Assembly: GCA_010279815.1 (NCBI GenBank)
Contig: QEOQ01000041.1
Location: 839,511-903,510, forward strand
Length of the DNA stretch: 64,000 nt
Reading direction: 5' to 3'
DNA from: Brachionus plicatilis
Taxonomy: Eukaryota > Rotifera > Eurotatoria > Ploima > Brachionidae
Below, in pieces: positions 49,693 to 61,641 of this stretch. The stretch's first letter is position 1. Each line of letters starts with the position of its first letter. The notes beneath the pieces are model-generated. The model was not told the DNA's origin. It ran no database searches and saw only the letters and a list, made by a program, of their open reading frames with translations. A program made the translations under genes and the position numbers.

Positions 49693-51671
49693 AAATTCAA
49701 AGGATATGGGGCAATATTTGTTGAAGATATGAAAAATGCCTCAGACAATTTTTTTTTTCAAATATTCTTATAAATATGAATGTGCTGATTTAGAATTTAT
49801 GTAATTTAGTTCAATATGATTGAATTTTTCATGCTTTATAATCAATCAAAGTTTTGGCACATTTTAGCCGGGAATCTTTCTTTTTAGTTCTATAAAGGTG
49901 ATATGGATACTTATTTTTCCCTGGTAAAAAGTTTTCTAGAACAAATTTCTTTAAGGAATCTGAAAATTAAATTTATATTTTGGTAACTTTTATAGTTTTA
50001 TCAAAATAAACTAAATTAAACAAAATAAAAGGTGATTGTCTTCTAGAGTCTCTGGAGTAAAATATCCCCAACTCAAAAATTTTCAAAGATACTTTTTTTT
50101 ACTTATTTTTTGTCTCTTAACAATATATTAAAAATGCTAAGACCGGAAACATTCGCTTCATTCCTTTAGATAGGATCAAAATTAAAAAACGTAATTAATT
50201 TGTTTTTTAATTGTAAATATTAAAAATTTGGATAAAATTTTATGAATAAATTTATTTTTATTTTTTTTTAAATATATTTTAATATTATCCATAAAATATT
50301 TTTTTTGAAAATACTTAATAAGTTTTGTTAGATTTAAACCTCTTCATTTAAATACTTATCTTTCTTTTTTTATTTATAATAAATCATCTAAGGTAAAAAA
50401 AAACGTTATTTTTTTAAACTGGATAGTAAACCAAGCTTTATTTTTATCTTAGTCAATCCAGAAAAGTTTTTATTTAAAACTAATTTTCACTCTTTTCTTC
50501 TCTTTTCTTAAAAAAATGACTCTCTATAAATGTGCTGTATGCTCGATTCGATTTGATAAAAATTCAAAAGCCTCTGTTATTGCTAATAGGAATAAAATTC
50601 CAATTTCTTGTCCTTGGTTAGTCCATTTAATGCAGAAGCGTTTTATTGATCACACCACTTCCAAATGGGTCTGCGGAGAATGTCATAGAAACCTTTCTAA
50701 AACCTGCAATGATAAACAAAAAATGAACTTTTTTACGAATTAGCAAATCAAAATATAACCGAAGATATTGAAACTGTTCCCAGCAATTACAGCCAAGAAA
50801 ACCAAACTCAATAACCTCGAACATCAACAGAACTTCTATCGCTGGATTTTGCAGCCATTAGTGATGAGAGATGCAAAATTCTTAAGGGAGTTTCAAAAGA
50901 AAATTTTTTGGATATTTATTATTTTATTTCAAAAGCTCAATTTCCAGGCAAAGTTTCGTTAATAAATGCTTTTGGATTTTATATGACAAAATTGAAATCT
51001 AGAAATCTTCTGTTTAAATTTATTTTGGACTGTGATAAGGGAAAATTAGAAAGAGAAGATTCATAGATATTAAATAATGAATGTGATTCTACTGATGAAT
51101 AAATAAATGATAAAAAATAATTAAAAAATTATCCAAATTTTTAATATTTACAATTAAAAAACAAATTAATTACGTTTTTTAATTTTGATCCTATCTAAAG
51201 GAATGAAGCGAATGTTTCCGGTCTTAGCATTTTTAATATATTGTTAAGAGACAAAAAATAAGTAAAAAAAAGTATCTTTGAAAATTTTTGAGTTGGGGAT
51301 ATTTTACTCCAGAGACTCTAGAAGACAATCACCTTTTATTTTGTTTAATTTAGTTTATTTTGATAAAACTATAAAAGTTACCAAAATATAAATTTAATTT
51401 TCAGATTCCTTAAAGAAATTTGTTCTAGAAAACTTTTTACCAGGGAAAAATAAGTATCCATATCACCTTTATAGAACTAAAAAGAAAGATTCCCGGCTAA
51501 AATGTGCCAAAACTTTGATTGATTATAAAGCATGAAAAATTCAATCATATTGAACTAAATTACATAAATTCTAAATCAGCACATTCATATTTATAAGAAT
51601 ATTTGAAAAAAAAAATTGTCTGAGGCATTTTTCATATCTTCAACAAATATTGCCCCATATCCTTTGAATTT
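49693..51671 (+). mobile_element. transposon with terminal inverted repeats of more than 500 bp
   Basis: The left arm about 49693-50245 and right arm about 51118-51671 are nearly exact inverted copies (outermost aaattcaaaggatatggggc). The ~870-base centre holds an ORF at 50516-50743 ('YKCAVCSIRF', then 'KWVCGECHRNLSK': two CxxC pairs like a zinc finger). After a frameshift it continues to about 51065 ('ISDERCKILKGVSKENFLDI', then 'INAFGFYMTKL'), resembling the region before the catalytic domain of DDE transposases (PIF/Harbinger or ISL2EU type). The catalytic part is missing, so it is non-autonomous. The target duplication is not clear. Confidence 0.8.
50516..51066 (+). pseudogene. transposase N-terminal remnant with zinc finger
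   Basis: 75 open codons with CxxC (res. 7-10) and CxxC further on, then a frameshift into about 90 more codons with two stops. The second part has the helix-rich 'SKENFLDIYYFISKAQFPGK' seen upstream of DDE_Tnp_4-like domains. Class assignment is tentative. Confidence 0.5.
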
Positions 51672-52343
51672 TTTTCATTCGAATGTATATTTGATTATCT
51701 CAAAATTTAAACTTTAAATTTTATTCACAAATTTTATTAAATTTTAATTGAAAAACACTTAAATTCTAAATCAAATACAATATTCGATTTCCAACACCAC
51801 ATAATACCTATTCATAAAGATATTTCTATACTCTTACCCTATTACTTATTTGGGAAGCTTGATTTTAAAAGACATAATGGAAATTAATTCTGGCCAAAAA
51901 CATCAAGTTCTTCCAATTTGATTTAGATTATAAGTATTAAATTTTGTTAAATCAAAAATATGAATTTTTTTATTCAAGATTGGTTTTTTTTTAATTTTTT
52001 CCCTGTCAAACACTCTCTTGGCACAAAATGATAATAACACAAGAAAAAAAAAAACAAAAAAATTAAATCCAGTCCATAGACGTCAATAGTTTATTCGATT
52101 AAATTTTGGGTGTATTTAATAATTAATAAAATATTTTTAAACAAAAAACGCTCAACAAAAAAAAAAAAAAATATTTTTAGCTTGCGTCTAAACTGAAAAG
52201 AAAAAATGGCAAAAACTTTAAGTCAGCCATTCTTGCTATGCTTTGATTTAAATTTAAAAAAACTTTCGCTTTGTTATCTAGAGCGAAAAAAACATAAGTT
52301 AAGAATAATTTACGAAACTGAAGAAATGAACAAGACAGAATTT

Positions 52344-53834
52344 CTACAACTCCTCTTTTGCTTCTGGTTCTTCTGGTTGTTCTTGGTCGCCTTCCTCTCC
52401 TTCAGCTGCGCCTCCTTCCAGTCCATGAGATTCAACAAACTTGGTCATGGCCTCCAAATTTCTCTCTCCAGTGAAATCGATCACAGCATCAGAGTCCTTT
52501 GGGAAAAGCTTGATGGTCGGGAAGCTTTGAATCTTGATGTCCTCTAATTCGTTGACAGTCGAGTCCATTTTGGCAATGACAAACTCAGCGCTGTCCTTGA
52601 ATTTCTCTCCCAACTGGTCATAAATTGGAGCCAACTGTTTGCAGTGTCCACACCATGGAGCGTAGAACTCGACCAACACGGTCTTTGACTTGTCTCTTGC
52701 AACTTGATCGAAATTCTTGCCGACCAAAACTTTGACTGGCTGGGCGTCCCAATCTTCTGGCACATCTTGGGTCAACAAATGCGGCTTCAATTTGCCGTCC
52801 AAAAAGTCGCGGACAAATTGTGTCAGAACACTGGCGGTGATTTCGCTTGACTCTGGCTTGAACTTGGTCATGTCTTGTCCCAGCGAAATGAGGCGAACAG
52901 TCGGGGCATCTTCTTTCTTCAAGCCAAAAAATTCCATCACCCTCTCGTTCTCGTCCACATCGGAGTCAATCAACACAAAGATAACTTTGCCGCGGAAATC
53001 CTTGGCAGCAGCCTTGAACTCATTCATAGTGGTCTCCATGTTGTCGGCTTTCTTGCTGGCAAACAGCAAATTGTGCACTTTGATGTCGCCACCGAAAATC
53101 TTTTGGGCAGTCTCTTGGTTAAACTCGGTGACCAAAGGCAACTGGTTGGCATGGATGAAACGCTTGATTTCCTCGGCATCAAAAGTTCCCTCGAAGTCAT
53201 TTCTGCCCTCGTCGAACTTTTTCAGCAAGACCAAGCCTTCAGACGATTTGACATTCAGTTCATCAAAAACAGCTTGTTCAGAAGTGATGGCAAAGGCAGC
53301 CGAGTCGACCAACTTGGCAACGTTGTTGTAAACAGTGGCCTGCTCCGAGCTGGCATCCTTGAACAAGCCGAGGACCAGGACCTCGTTTTCGGCCTGCAAG
53401 TTTTTCAATTCGTCCACAGAGGCGACAGTGACCGAAGCTGGTCCGGATTTCTTTTTGCACCATTGGATAATTTCGTCCGAAGTGCGACCACCGGTGTATT
53501 CCAAAGGAGTGCCGTCAACAAAAAACTTGAGTGTGGGGTAGCCTCTGATTTTGAATCTCTCGCCCAGTTCGCTTTGAACAGTGGCGTCAACTTTTGCCAA
53601 GCGGATCTCAGAGCTCTCCGATTTCAGCTTGCCAGCGGCCTTGGCGTACTCCGGGGCCAAGGCTTTGCAGTGGCCGCACCATGGCGCATAAAATTCAACC
53701 AGCAAAAATTTGTTCGAGCCAACCACTTCTTCAAAATTGTCACTAGTCAGCACCAGCACGTCTTCTTCCTCTTGTACTTCACTCTTTGTCAAGGCAATTG
53801 TTGCCAAAAGCAAAAGCATTAAATACTTATTCAT
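52344..53834 (-). CDS. protein disulfide isomerase (PDIA1/P4HB-like)
   Basis: An ER-lumen enzyme that forms, breaks and shuffles disulfides; it may also serve as the beta subunit of prolyl 4-hydroxylase. 496 aa in one exon. A signal peptide comes first (MNKYLMLLLLATIALTKS), then thioredoxin domain a with CGHC at 53-56, domains b and b' lacking cysteine pairs, domain a' with CGHC at 395-398, an acidic tail, and the ER-retrieval tetrapeptide KEEL. Length and domain order match PDIA1. G+C and codon choice are strikingly higher than in every neighbour, so long antisense frames appear; this is consistent with strong translational selection on an abundant protein. A minus-strand AATAAA at about 52089 could end the mRNA. 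Upstream, a CCACG word (about 53951-53957) recalls unfolded-protein-response elements, but no full ERSE is present. Confidence 0.97.
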   Translation of the reverse strand: MNKYLMLLLLATIALTKSEVQEEEDVLVLTSDNFEEVVGSNKFLLVEFYAPWCGHCKALAPEYAKAAGKLKSESSEIRLAKVDATVQSELGERFKIRGYPTLKFFVDGTPLEYTGGRTSDEIIQWCKKKSGPASVTVASVDELKNLQAENEVLVLGLFKDASSEQATVYNNVAKLVDSAAFAITSEQAVFDELNVKSSEGLVLLKKFDEGRNDFEGTFDAEEIKRFIHANQLPLVTEFNQETAQKIFGGDIKVHNLLFASKKADNMETTMNEFKAAAKDFRGKVIFVLIDSDVDENERVMEFFGLKKEDAPTVRLISLGQDMTKFKPESSEITASVLTQFVRDFLDGKLKPHLLTQDVPEDWDAQPVKVLVGKNFDQVARDKSKTVLVEFYAPWCGHCKQLAPIYDQLGEKFKDSAEFVIAKMDSTVNELEDIKIQSFPTIKLFPKDSDAVIDFTGERNLEAMTKFVESHGLEGGAAEGEEGDQEQPEEPEAKEEL

Positions 53835-54950
53835 TTTTATTATTTTCTAAAAATAAAATTTTTTTTTCTTATTTTTTTGCTTTTATTCAAAATAAAAAAT
53901 TTTAACCGAAGCTTTTTATAAAATGAAATTTCTTGATAGATTATGATGTTAACGTGGCACTCAACAACAACAACATAGAAGTATTGTACATATAAATAAT
54001 GGAGAAAAAAATCTGCAGAAATAGTGTGTTTTTCTCTTGGTTCAAAATGGTGAAGTTGGATATTTTATCTAGCGGTGACGTACACAAGAAACTTGATCAG
54101 GCTAAGAGAGAGAAAAGAAATATGATTTTTTTTTTTTAAATTGGAAAAAAAATTCAAGCTTGTTTAAATACCCAGAGCGCGGTATTCGTGTAAAATTTGA
54201 GTCAAATCTTTTGGAAAAATGGGTCGTGTTTTTCTATGATTGGTTAAATTTAAGGACAAAAAAAAAGTATTAGCTTCAAATGTTGAATTTTTTTATGCTA
54301 AAAGCTTAGAATGTAAGTTAAATATTTTCAAATTTGTATTTCTAACAGTTGGAATACACATTTGATTCATTATCCAGAAAAAAAAAATAAAAAAAAAACA
54401 TATAAAATACGAGCGTATCCGAATCCTGTACAAACACTCTCTGATTAAATACAAATGTTTATTTGCATTGGCAAAATTGACCTTTAATTATCCTGACCCA
54501 TATAACTTGCCGGTCAGCTTGGCCACTCTTGCTCTAAAACACTATTTTCATTACTGATTAATTAAAAAAATTGAACTAGACCAAGCACCATGTGAATATT
54601 CATAATTTCAATTTTAAATGATAAAATTTTGGTTGATTTAGATAAAGATAGAAACTAAATCAAAATGAAAATTTGATGCGTGGCAGCTCATAAATTCGAA
54701 TTTTTTAAATTAATTATAATTAATATTAATGCCTACTTTATCTTTTATAATCGAAATTTTTTAGTTTTAAATTTTAAACAAATGTTCATTTAAATAATAA
54801 CAGATTTTTCCTGTTTTTTTTTAAATGAACCAAATTTTGAACAAATAAATAATTAACAATTCTAATTGATTATTAGCTAGCTTTTCATATGTTTCCTTGA
54901 ACACGAGGTATTTATTTTTAATTTATTTAAATAAGCATTAACAACAACGT
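53835..54950. other. upstream region of the PDI gene and spacer
   Basis: Contains an 'aacgtggca' word (CCACG on the minus strand) about 115 bases upstream of the ATG, a TATAAATA-like sequence near 53991, and a 'gattggtt' (inverted CCAAT) near 54238. None is proven. No other gene. Confidence 0.4.
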
Positions 54951-54954
54951 ATAG

Positions 54955-55605
54955 TTCCAGAAGTTCATAACTTAAGGCATTGTGAATTTTGGTACAAAAA
55001 CAAAAAAAAATACCAAAACATGTTCTGTAAATTGTAGCTGCTGATACATCCTTTGTCCCACCAGTATACTGATTCTGCAAAATTCAGAACAATTTTTCTA
55101 CAAAATTTCTGCAAAATTCAGAACATTGTGAGTTTTTGTACAGAAAACAAAAAAAATACAAAAAATGTCAAAACTTAAGTTCTGAAGGGCTAAAACATGT
55201 CTTGTTAATTTTAGCAGCTGATACATCCTCTGTACCATCAATATACCAATCCTGCAAAACTCGGCAGCAAATCTGCAAAATTTATGATATTGTGAATTTG
55301 TGATATTAAAAAAATCAAACTCAACTTTAAGTGGTGGTACAGATAATGTATCGGTTGCTACAATTTACAGAACATGTTTTGGTCAGTCCGAATCAAAGCT
55401 CTGACGTTTTTTATAATTTTTTTTTGTTTTTTGTACTAAAATTCACATTGCAGAATTTTGCAGAATCAGTATATTGGTGGTACCAAGGATGTTTCAGTTG
55501 CTACAATTTACAGAACAAATTATGGTCCTTCAGAACTTAAGCTTTGGCATTTTTAATATTTTGTTTTTGTTTTTTGTACCAAAATTCACAGTTCCAAAAC
55601 TTAAG
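54955..55605. repeat. two direct plus two inverted copies of a ~150-bp unit
   Basis: Units about 54955-55087 and 55105-55272 read in one direction (words 'cattgtgaattttggtac', 'gttctgtaaattgtagc', 'gctgatacatcc', 'ctgattctgcaaaattc'). Units about 55331-55466 and 55467-55605 carry the same words reverse-complemented. Divergence between copies is moderate. Not coding. Confidence 0.7.
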
Positions 55606-56099
55606 TGCTATCTGAGTTTCAAATTTTTGACTTGAAATTCGTAAACTTTGAAACCCTAAATTTCGTTTTTTTTGGGGGCTAAAAAAATTTGAATTACTTA
55701 AGTTTTGAATTTCTGGAACTTTACATAAAATAAAATAAATAACATAAATTTTCAAAATATATAGGATAGAAATTCACCCACTATTACATAAAATCAAAGT
55801 AAAGTAATTATTGCAAAAATAAAATGGTCCATTGTTAAAAAAGAGACAAAATAGTGACGCATCCTATAAGAAGGCATCACATTTACGTTCCCTTCCATGC
55901 CGGTTTGTTGTGTCCATCCAAAAAGATAATTACAAGACAAATTTCGTCATTATTTTAAGATGGAAAAAAATATAATCTGATACAGATAAAGGAATTGGTG
56001 ATTTTTAAGCCACAACCTTTAGTCCTCATCTTGGTTTAGTTGAATCTGACGATAATTTTGAAGTTTCATAAGCAATAAGAGATTTAGAAAACATAGATT

Positions 56100-57240
56100 A
56101 ATCTTTATTTTCTTATTCAAAAAGCTGCAGAGTCCTTTAATAGAAAGAAAAAAGCATGTTGTCCATATATTGACATTTCTAAAGCTTTTGATAGAGTTTG
56201 GCACGATTGACTAATTTATAAGCTAATTTGAACTAATATGCCTCCTTATCTTATTTATTGGATAAGATCATTTCTACGTTAAGATATTCTGGAGTACATT
56301 TAAATGGTCATCTAAGTGATCAATACCACAAGGGTCAGTTATCAGTCTACTTCTTTTTATCATTTTTATAAATTACATACTGCCAATACTCTCTTCTTTT
56401 TTCATATGATTTGGTTACTTATTTTACTTTCAAAACGATAGGAAATTTTGAAAAGATGATTAATAAGTATCTAAAAGAAGTTGAAAATGACTTTTAAAAT
56501 GGAAAATTAAAATTTGCATTGAAAGTGCTATATGATCTTTGAGAAAAAAACAAAAGTTCCATTAAACTAAAGTTATGAAAAAAACTCAATCTTGACCTTA
56601 AAATTGATGATAATTAAAATAATGAGGAAAGAGTGAAAATTATTAGGCATCACGCTAGATCCAAAACTTAAATTTGGTCCAATGGTGGATGAATCAAAAG
56701 AGCGCTGTAAATCAATAATTTATGTAATAAAATATCTCTCAAATAGAAAATGGGGTCTTAAACCAAAAACATTAGGTAATCTTTACAAATCCTTAACAGG
56801 ATCAATCTTTGATTACTCTTTTCCTTGTTTAAATTCATTCTCAGAAACTAACGTCAAAAAAATACAAGTTCTTCAAAGTTCACCTGTTTGATCTATTTTT
56901 TAGCTGAAATATGATACCCCCTCCAATATCATGCCTCAAGAGGCCTTCAATAAACTTCTCAAATCGAATTTTTGAGTTGTGTGAGAGATATGTCAAATCA
57001 GGATTGAGTCATTCTGTTCCACTGGTCGTCAGACTGGTTGAAATAATTTCTTGTTTTTTTCCTGAACAATCAAATATTTAAACATGTCTTACCTCTATCC
57101 GTCTATTTCAATTTTCTTTTATTTTTTAGATTTATTTATCCATTTTTTTCTTTTTACTTATTTTTTCTTTTATTTTTTTAAAATTTTTATTCTGAAAGAG
57201 CTTTAGCTCTGAACAGATAAACAAATAAATATATAGATAA
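56100..57240 (+). pseudogene. non-LTR retrotransposon relic, RT to 3' end
   Basis: Frameshifted coding remains: 'CCPYIDISKAFDRVWHD' (RT block A), 'PPYLIYWIRSF', a degraded PQGS block near 56330, 'GITLDPKLKFGPMVDESKER' and 'LTGSIFDYSFPCLNSF' (56650-56890), then 'YDTPSNIMPQEAFNKLLKSN'. The 3' end is a pyrimidine-rich tract, the stem AGAGC-ttta-GCTCT (57197-57210) and 'gaacagataaacaaataaat'. It is the same family as the 3' end at 47040-47475. Confidence 0.8.
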
Positions 57241-57546
57241 GTTTTCTCTTCGTATTTTCCAGATCAAGCCGAATCAAAATCAGATACAAAATAAGAAACC
57301 ATGAGATAAAAATTTGATTGAGTGTGTAAGTTTTTAATAATTTATGAATCACTAGTTTTTTATAAAAAAATTTTCTCCTTTCAATATAAACATTTTTTAT
57401 TCCATAATTGTAACTTCAATTTAAATAAAAATTTAAATTTAAAAAAAATTTATTTTAAATTTTGTTAAAGTTGAAATTATTGCAATAATTTCGAAAAAAA
57501 TCTTAATTACAAAACTTAATATAATCGATTTAATAATTCAAAATAT

Positions 57547-60516
57547 TCATTCATATTCGTGCCAAATTCTGTGATAAAACAATAGATATCTAAAAAAAAT
57601 TGTTTAGATCAAATTAATATTTTCTAAGCTTTAGATTACCCTTCACTATTAAGAACTTCATTAATGCTTGCTTTACTGATAATATGATCACTACACTTAA
57701 ACCATTGGTCATTTCTTAATCTAATAAATGAAGTATAATGTCCAGACTCTAAGGTACCATGATGGTTTACAACAGCAAATAGAAAATACCTTAAAAAGAC
57801 AGCAATAAAATAAAATTTGCAAAAAAAAAAATCACTACTTGTTTGTTTGTAGCCTTCGATTTGAAAAATTAAAATTGTCAAAACCGCCTAAATCTTTATT
57901 AATTTGTGGTGTGTAATTAGGATTAGTCGACTTATTGGACATGAATGGACTCATATCGAGCACTTCCGGAAATGATATATGGTCGGAAATTTTTTTGTGT
58001 ACACGATTTGTTTGTTCAAACCTCTTAAAAAACAATTTTATTTTTTTTACAAATAGTTTAGTGTAATACTTTTAAATGAAAACAACAAACAACTGGAAGT
58101 TTTTTCATTGTAAACTGTTTTTTAGCTCCCCTTGATGATTTACAATTTGAGCAATTGAAACTAGTTAGAATTTCGGGAAATGTAAATCTAAAACAAATTT
58201 TCAAAATTAGACAAAAAAAAATAGTTCAATGAATATTTACTTTTGTAAACAGTCTTCTAGTCTTGGGGTCTCACCAAAAACTTGACTCAAAGAGTTTCTA
58301 CCAGCTTTACCAGAGCTCTTAAATATGTCTAGTGATATATCCCTTTAAAAAAAATTAACTTAACTTAACTTTATTTATTAAAATGTTTAATATTACCAAA
58401 ATGGATCTACGGTCGTTGATATATTGCTAAAAAAAACTTTAAATAATTTTTTAAAATACGTTTTTGACCATTTAAAATCGAACTTACTTGCAATTTGAAC
58501 ATATTACATCTGATTGAAGACCCCCAGTAAATATCTTATCAATAATGCAATGACAGTTATTATAATTTATAAATTTTTTTTTATCCATGTTCAACGATTT
58601 GCAATTTATATCATTTTCTAAATTAATAAAATGAAATTTTTTGCTTATAAAAACTAAAAGAAAAATTTTTTGATGAAATAATTCAAAAAAAATAATGTGA
58701 AATTTTATAATCTTTTTAAACGATACTCAATTTTTATTTATTTTCCTTTTTATAAAATTTAAATCTTGTCAATGTGACTTTGAGTCAATAATAATAATAA
58801 TAATAATCTGATTGAAATAAAATCCTTATAAAATCAACCTAAACTTTATGAAAATCTTCGAACATTTTTGTTATTTCGATACGTAGAAGCAATTTTTTTG
58901 CTTGAAAATTTAAATTAGTTTTGAAAATGAATCTCAAGAAATGTTGAGCTAAATAATATTATTAAAAATTATCATGGACAATTTCGGTGGTGTGAGTAAG
59001 AAATCATTTTTTTGTCGAAAAATGATGCAATTCTAAATTTATCTTAATTAGGCTAAATTGTGCTTTTAAATTGAGTTTTTGAAGATTTTTAGGATTAAAT
59101 TGAGTGAAATTTTAATAATTTAAAAAAATTTTATATAGGCTTTTTTTTAAATTTTATAGATTCAAATTTTAATTATCAAGAATATCAAAAAAATATCATG
59201 CTTACAAATTGAAAACAATTCCACTTTAAATTTTAAGTGAAAAAATAATTTTAAATTTCAAAAATTTTTTTTTCGAGTAATCATAAATAGTATTCAAAAA
59301 AATTTTTTTCATAAATAAAAGAAAACTAAATCCAATTTCAAAGATATAACGATAAATTATTAATAATTGATTTAAAAATTCATTAGGCTATTAATTTTTC
59401 CTCGAGTAAGCAAGAAAAATTTCTTATTCTATTTCACGTGAGTATAATAATTAAATGAATTTTATTATAATTAAAATATTTACCGACAAAATTCTTGTGA
59501 ATCGCATTTAAAGCAGCTATGAAAAATTCCTTTTAAATAAAATTATTTAAAAAATTAAAAATAAAATATTTAAAATTAAAATTACGTGCGCGTCTTGTTG
59601 TTCGTATCCGGCCAAGTGTTTGACCTGAGTCCAAACTTGATGCAACAGTCTAAAAGGAATGTAGGGTGATTTTTTACCTGAGTAGAACTAAATTTAATTC
59701 ATTAAATAAAATAAAATATTAAATGTATCTTTTCTTTACTTCTTGAAAAAGAGAAACTATCTCACAGACCAGACAAATATTTTTATCATTATTTTTTTTG
59801 CTGAACGAACACAGATGCTGATCGCCCAGGAAGTAATCTCTTAGACTTGGTATATGAGTTAATGTTTGCAGAATACAATTCATGAAACAAGTATTTCCTA
59901 GATTAATAAGGCCCCTGAGGCCTATTATAGATGATGACTTTATTTTGAACGATTTAATAACTGGTATTGAATTTTCAAAATTTGGATTCAATTGATGATA
60001 TTTTTTGAGAATTTTTAGTGTTTTTTGACAAGGCTCCCACTCGGAAAATTTACCATGTGGCAAATAACTTGCTTTATTAAAGGAATCACATAAAAGAGCA
60101 TCTATTTCTGAATTATATTGAAAATCTCTACATTCAAAACAATAGAAAGCCGCGTAAACGGCATCCAGTGTGATGTTATGGCCAGTTTTTAATGAGTGCT
60201 GTTCAATATGGCAGCGATTTGTCAAGCTAAAACAACCAATATAAAAACAATATGCACACAAATGCAATCTGGAGGTGTCATCCGAGCAGAATAATTCTGA
60301 ATTGTTTACTTGTTCGCATTTTAAATACTTGAGATTGGTTGGCGATGCATCTTCTTTTTCCAAGACCAGCGCTTTGCCAAAATGGTTCAAATCAAGTAGA
60401 ATACTTATTATCTTTTCCAAATGATTCTTTTTTTTTGCTTGATTTTGTTCAAAATTTTCGCTAGATGATTGATTGTACTTGCTTAAAAATGAGTCAATGT
60501 GAGTACATTTTTTCAT
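57547..60516 (-). CDS. USP22: USP22-type ubiquitin hydrolase (SAGA deubiquitinase)
   Basis: A cysteine protease that removes ubiquitin from histones as part of the SAGA coactivator in the nucleus. Exons in coding order: 59740-60516, 59586-59687, 59484-59529, 58488-58617, 58397-58426, 58241-58342, 58070-58187, 57839-58023, 57640-57789, 57547-57589; frame kept, 560 aa. The N-terminal ZnF-UBP (about 60-165) has '[10 protein letters not shown]', 'HSLKTGHNI' and 'YCFEC'. The USP domain follows with Cys210 in 'LGNTCFMNC', '[17 protein letters not shown]', zinc-binding CxxC pairs, '[13 protein letters not shown]', His514 in '[11 protein letters not shown]' and Asp531 in 'WFKCSD', ending 'GYLLFYH'. 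The two-domain order and these wordings are those of USP22/27/51 and fly Nonstop. Intron 3 is 866 bases; the rest are 46-61. Confidence 0.96.
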
Positions 60517-60529
60517 TTTGATGGCCCCC

Positions 60530-61362
60530 GCGTCACAATTTGAACAAAACTAATTTTTTGCTTCTAACAGTAAATAAATTAGCTTCAATGATCAAAAAAT
60601 TTAAATATTTCTGCTAAATGTTAAATTTTTAGCTCACAGCACAAAACTAAAATATATTATTACTTTTTCTAATCATATTAACATAACAATTGGTCTTGTT
60701 TATTTAAAATATGCCATTACTCACTTAATAGTAAGAAAATATAAATATATTGAGAAAACGGATTTATTAATTTTAACTAGTTTCAATTTTTTGACATATC
60801 AGCAGGAAAATCTTCTTACATAATTATTTATTGAAAATATCTACCGGTGATAATTTTCGACGATCTAAAGAATTGTATATTAAAAACAATAATGATAATC
60901 ATTTTAATAAAGATTAGGGTCTTGTCCAAAATGTGATCAGTTGATCACAGAAAATTTGATCATTTAAATAATGCTGGTTTGGTAAACAAGACTGATCACC
61001 AAAATCTACTATATTGTGAAAGAGTTAAGAAACGCTTAGTTTTTTTAGCCTGCTTTTGATTTGAAATGTCATAGAATGGGATAGGATTACAATTTTGTGA
61101 CAATTTTTTTAACTATATTCTTCATTCTCTTAGATTAGAGTAAAAAAATTCTGGATTTAAATGACAATCCATCCATTTGTCAAAATGCTAAATAATGCAA
61201 CAATCATGCTAAATATAGGATGAGGCCCTGCAAAAAATCTTCTGTTTGCAGTAAAATGCACGTCATTAAAAAGTAAATTGCAGAAGTTTTGCGGAGCCCT
61301 ATCTAATATTTAGTATGTTTGTTGCATTATTTTGAATTTTGCAGAGAGATATAATAAAATAA
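60530..61362. other. spacer with short palindromic words
   Basis: Upstream of the USP22-like gene. 'tgatcagttgatca' (about 60938) and other gatca words occur. A small inverted-repeat element may span about 61218-61303 ('aggccctgcaaaa' against 'ttttgcggagccct'). No gene seen. Confidence 0.4.
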
Positions 61363-61477
61363 CAGAGTTGTTTAAAAGTCATTTAAAAAAAAAAAATTAA
61401 ATTTTTGCTCGGACTTGGAAAAAAAAAAAGTCTGAACTTGGACTTGACTTGAGACTTGTGACTTTTAAACAACTCTG
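61363..61477. mobile_element. hAT-type MITE, CAGAGTTG family (115 bp)
   Basis: CAGAGTTGTTTAAAAGTC at the left and exactly GACTTTTAAACAACTCTG at the right. Flanks taaaataa (61355-61362) and taaaatac (61478-61485) form an 8-base duplication with one change. The inside is A-runs plus 'ggacttgg' words. Confidence 0.85.
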
Positions 61478-61641
61478 TAAAATACCATTCAAAAGATATA
61501 AACAATTTAATATTTGATCTGATTTGTTTGATCCCAAACTTCAAGATGTCGAATTTTATTCATATATAACAGAATTTACTGAAAAATTAATTTTACTACA
61601 AAAAATTACCTTTTTTACAGTTTATCATTAATATTATTTTG

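Noticed and set aside
52717..53822. Several long plus-strand frames (up to 315 codons) opposite the PDI gene
   Set aside because: They are antisense shadows created by the GC-rich, codon-biased PDI coding sequence; their translations show no protein features.
53945..53960. Full ER-stress response element upstream of PDI
   Set aside because: Only a CCACG-like half is present; the CCAAT box at the required nine-base spacing is missing.
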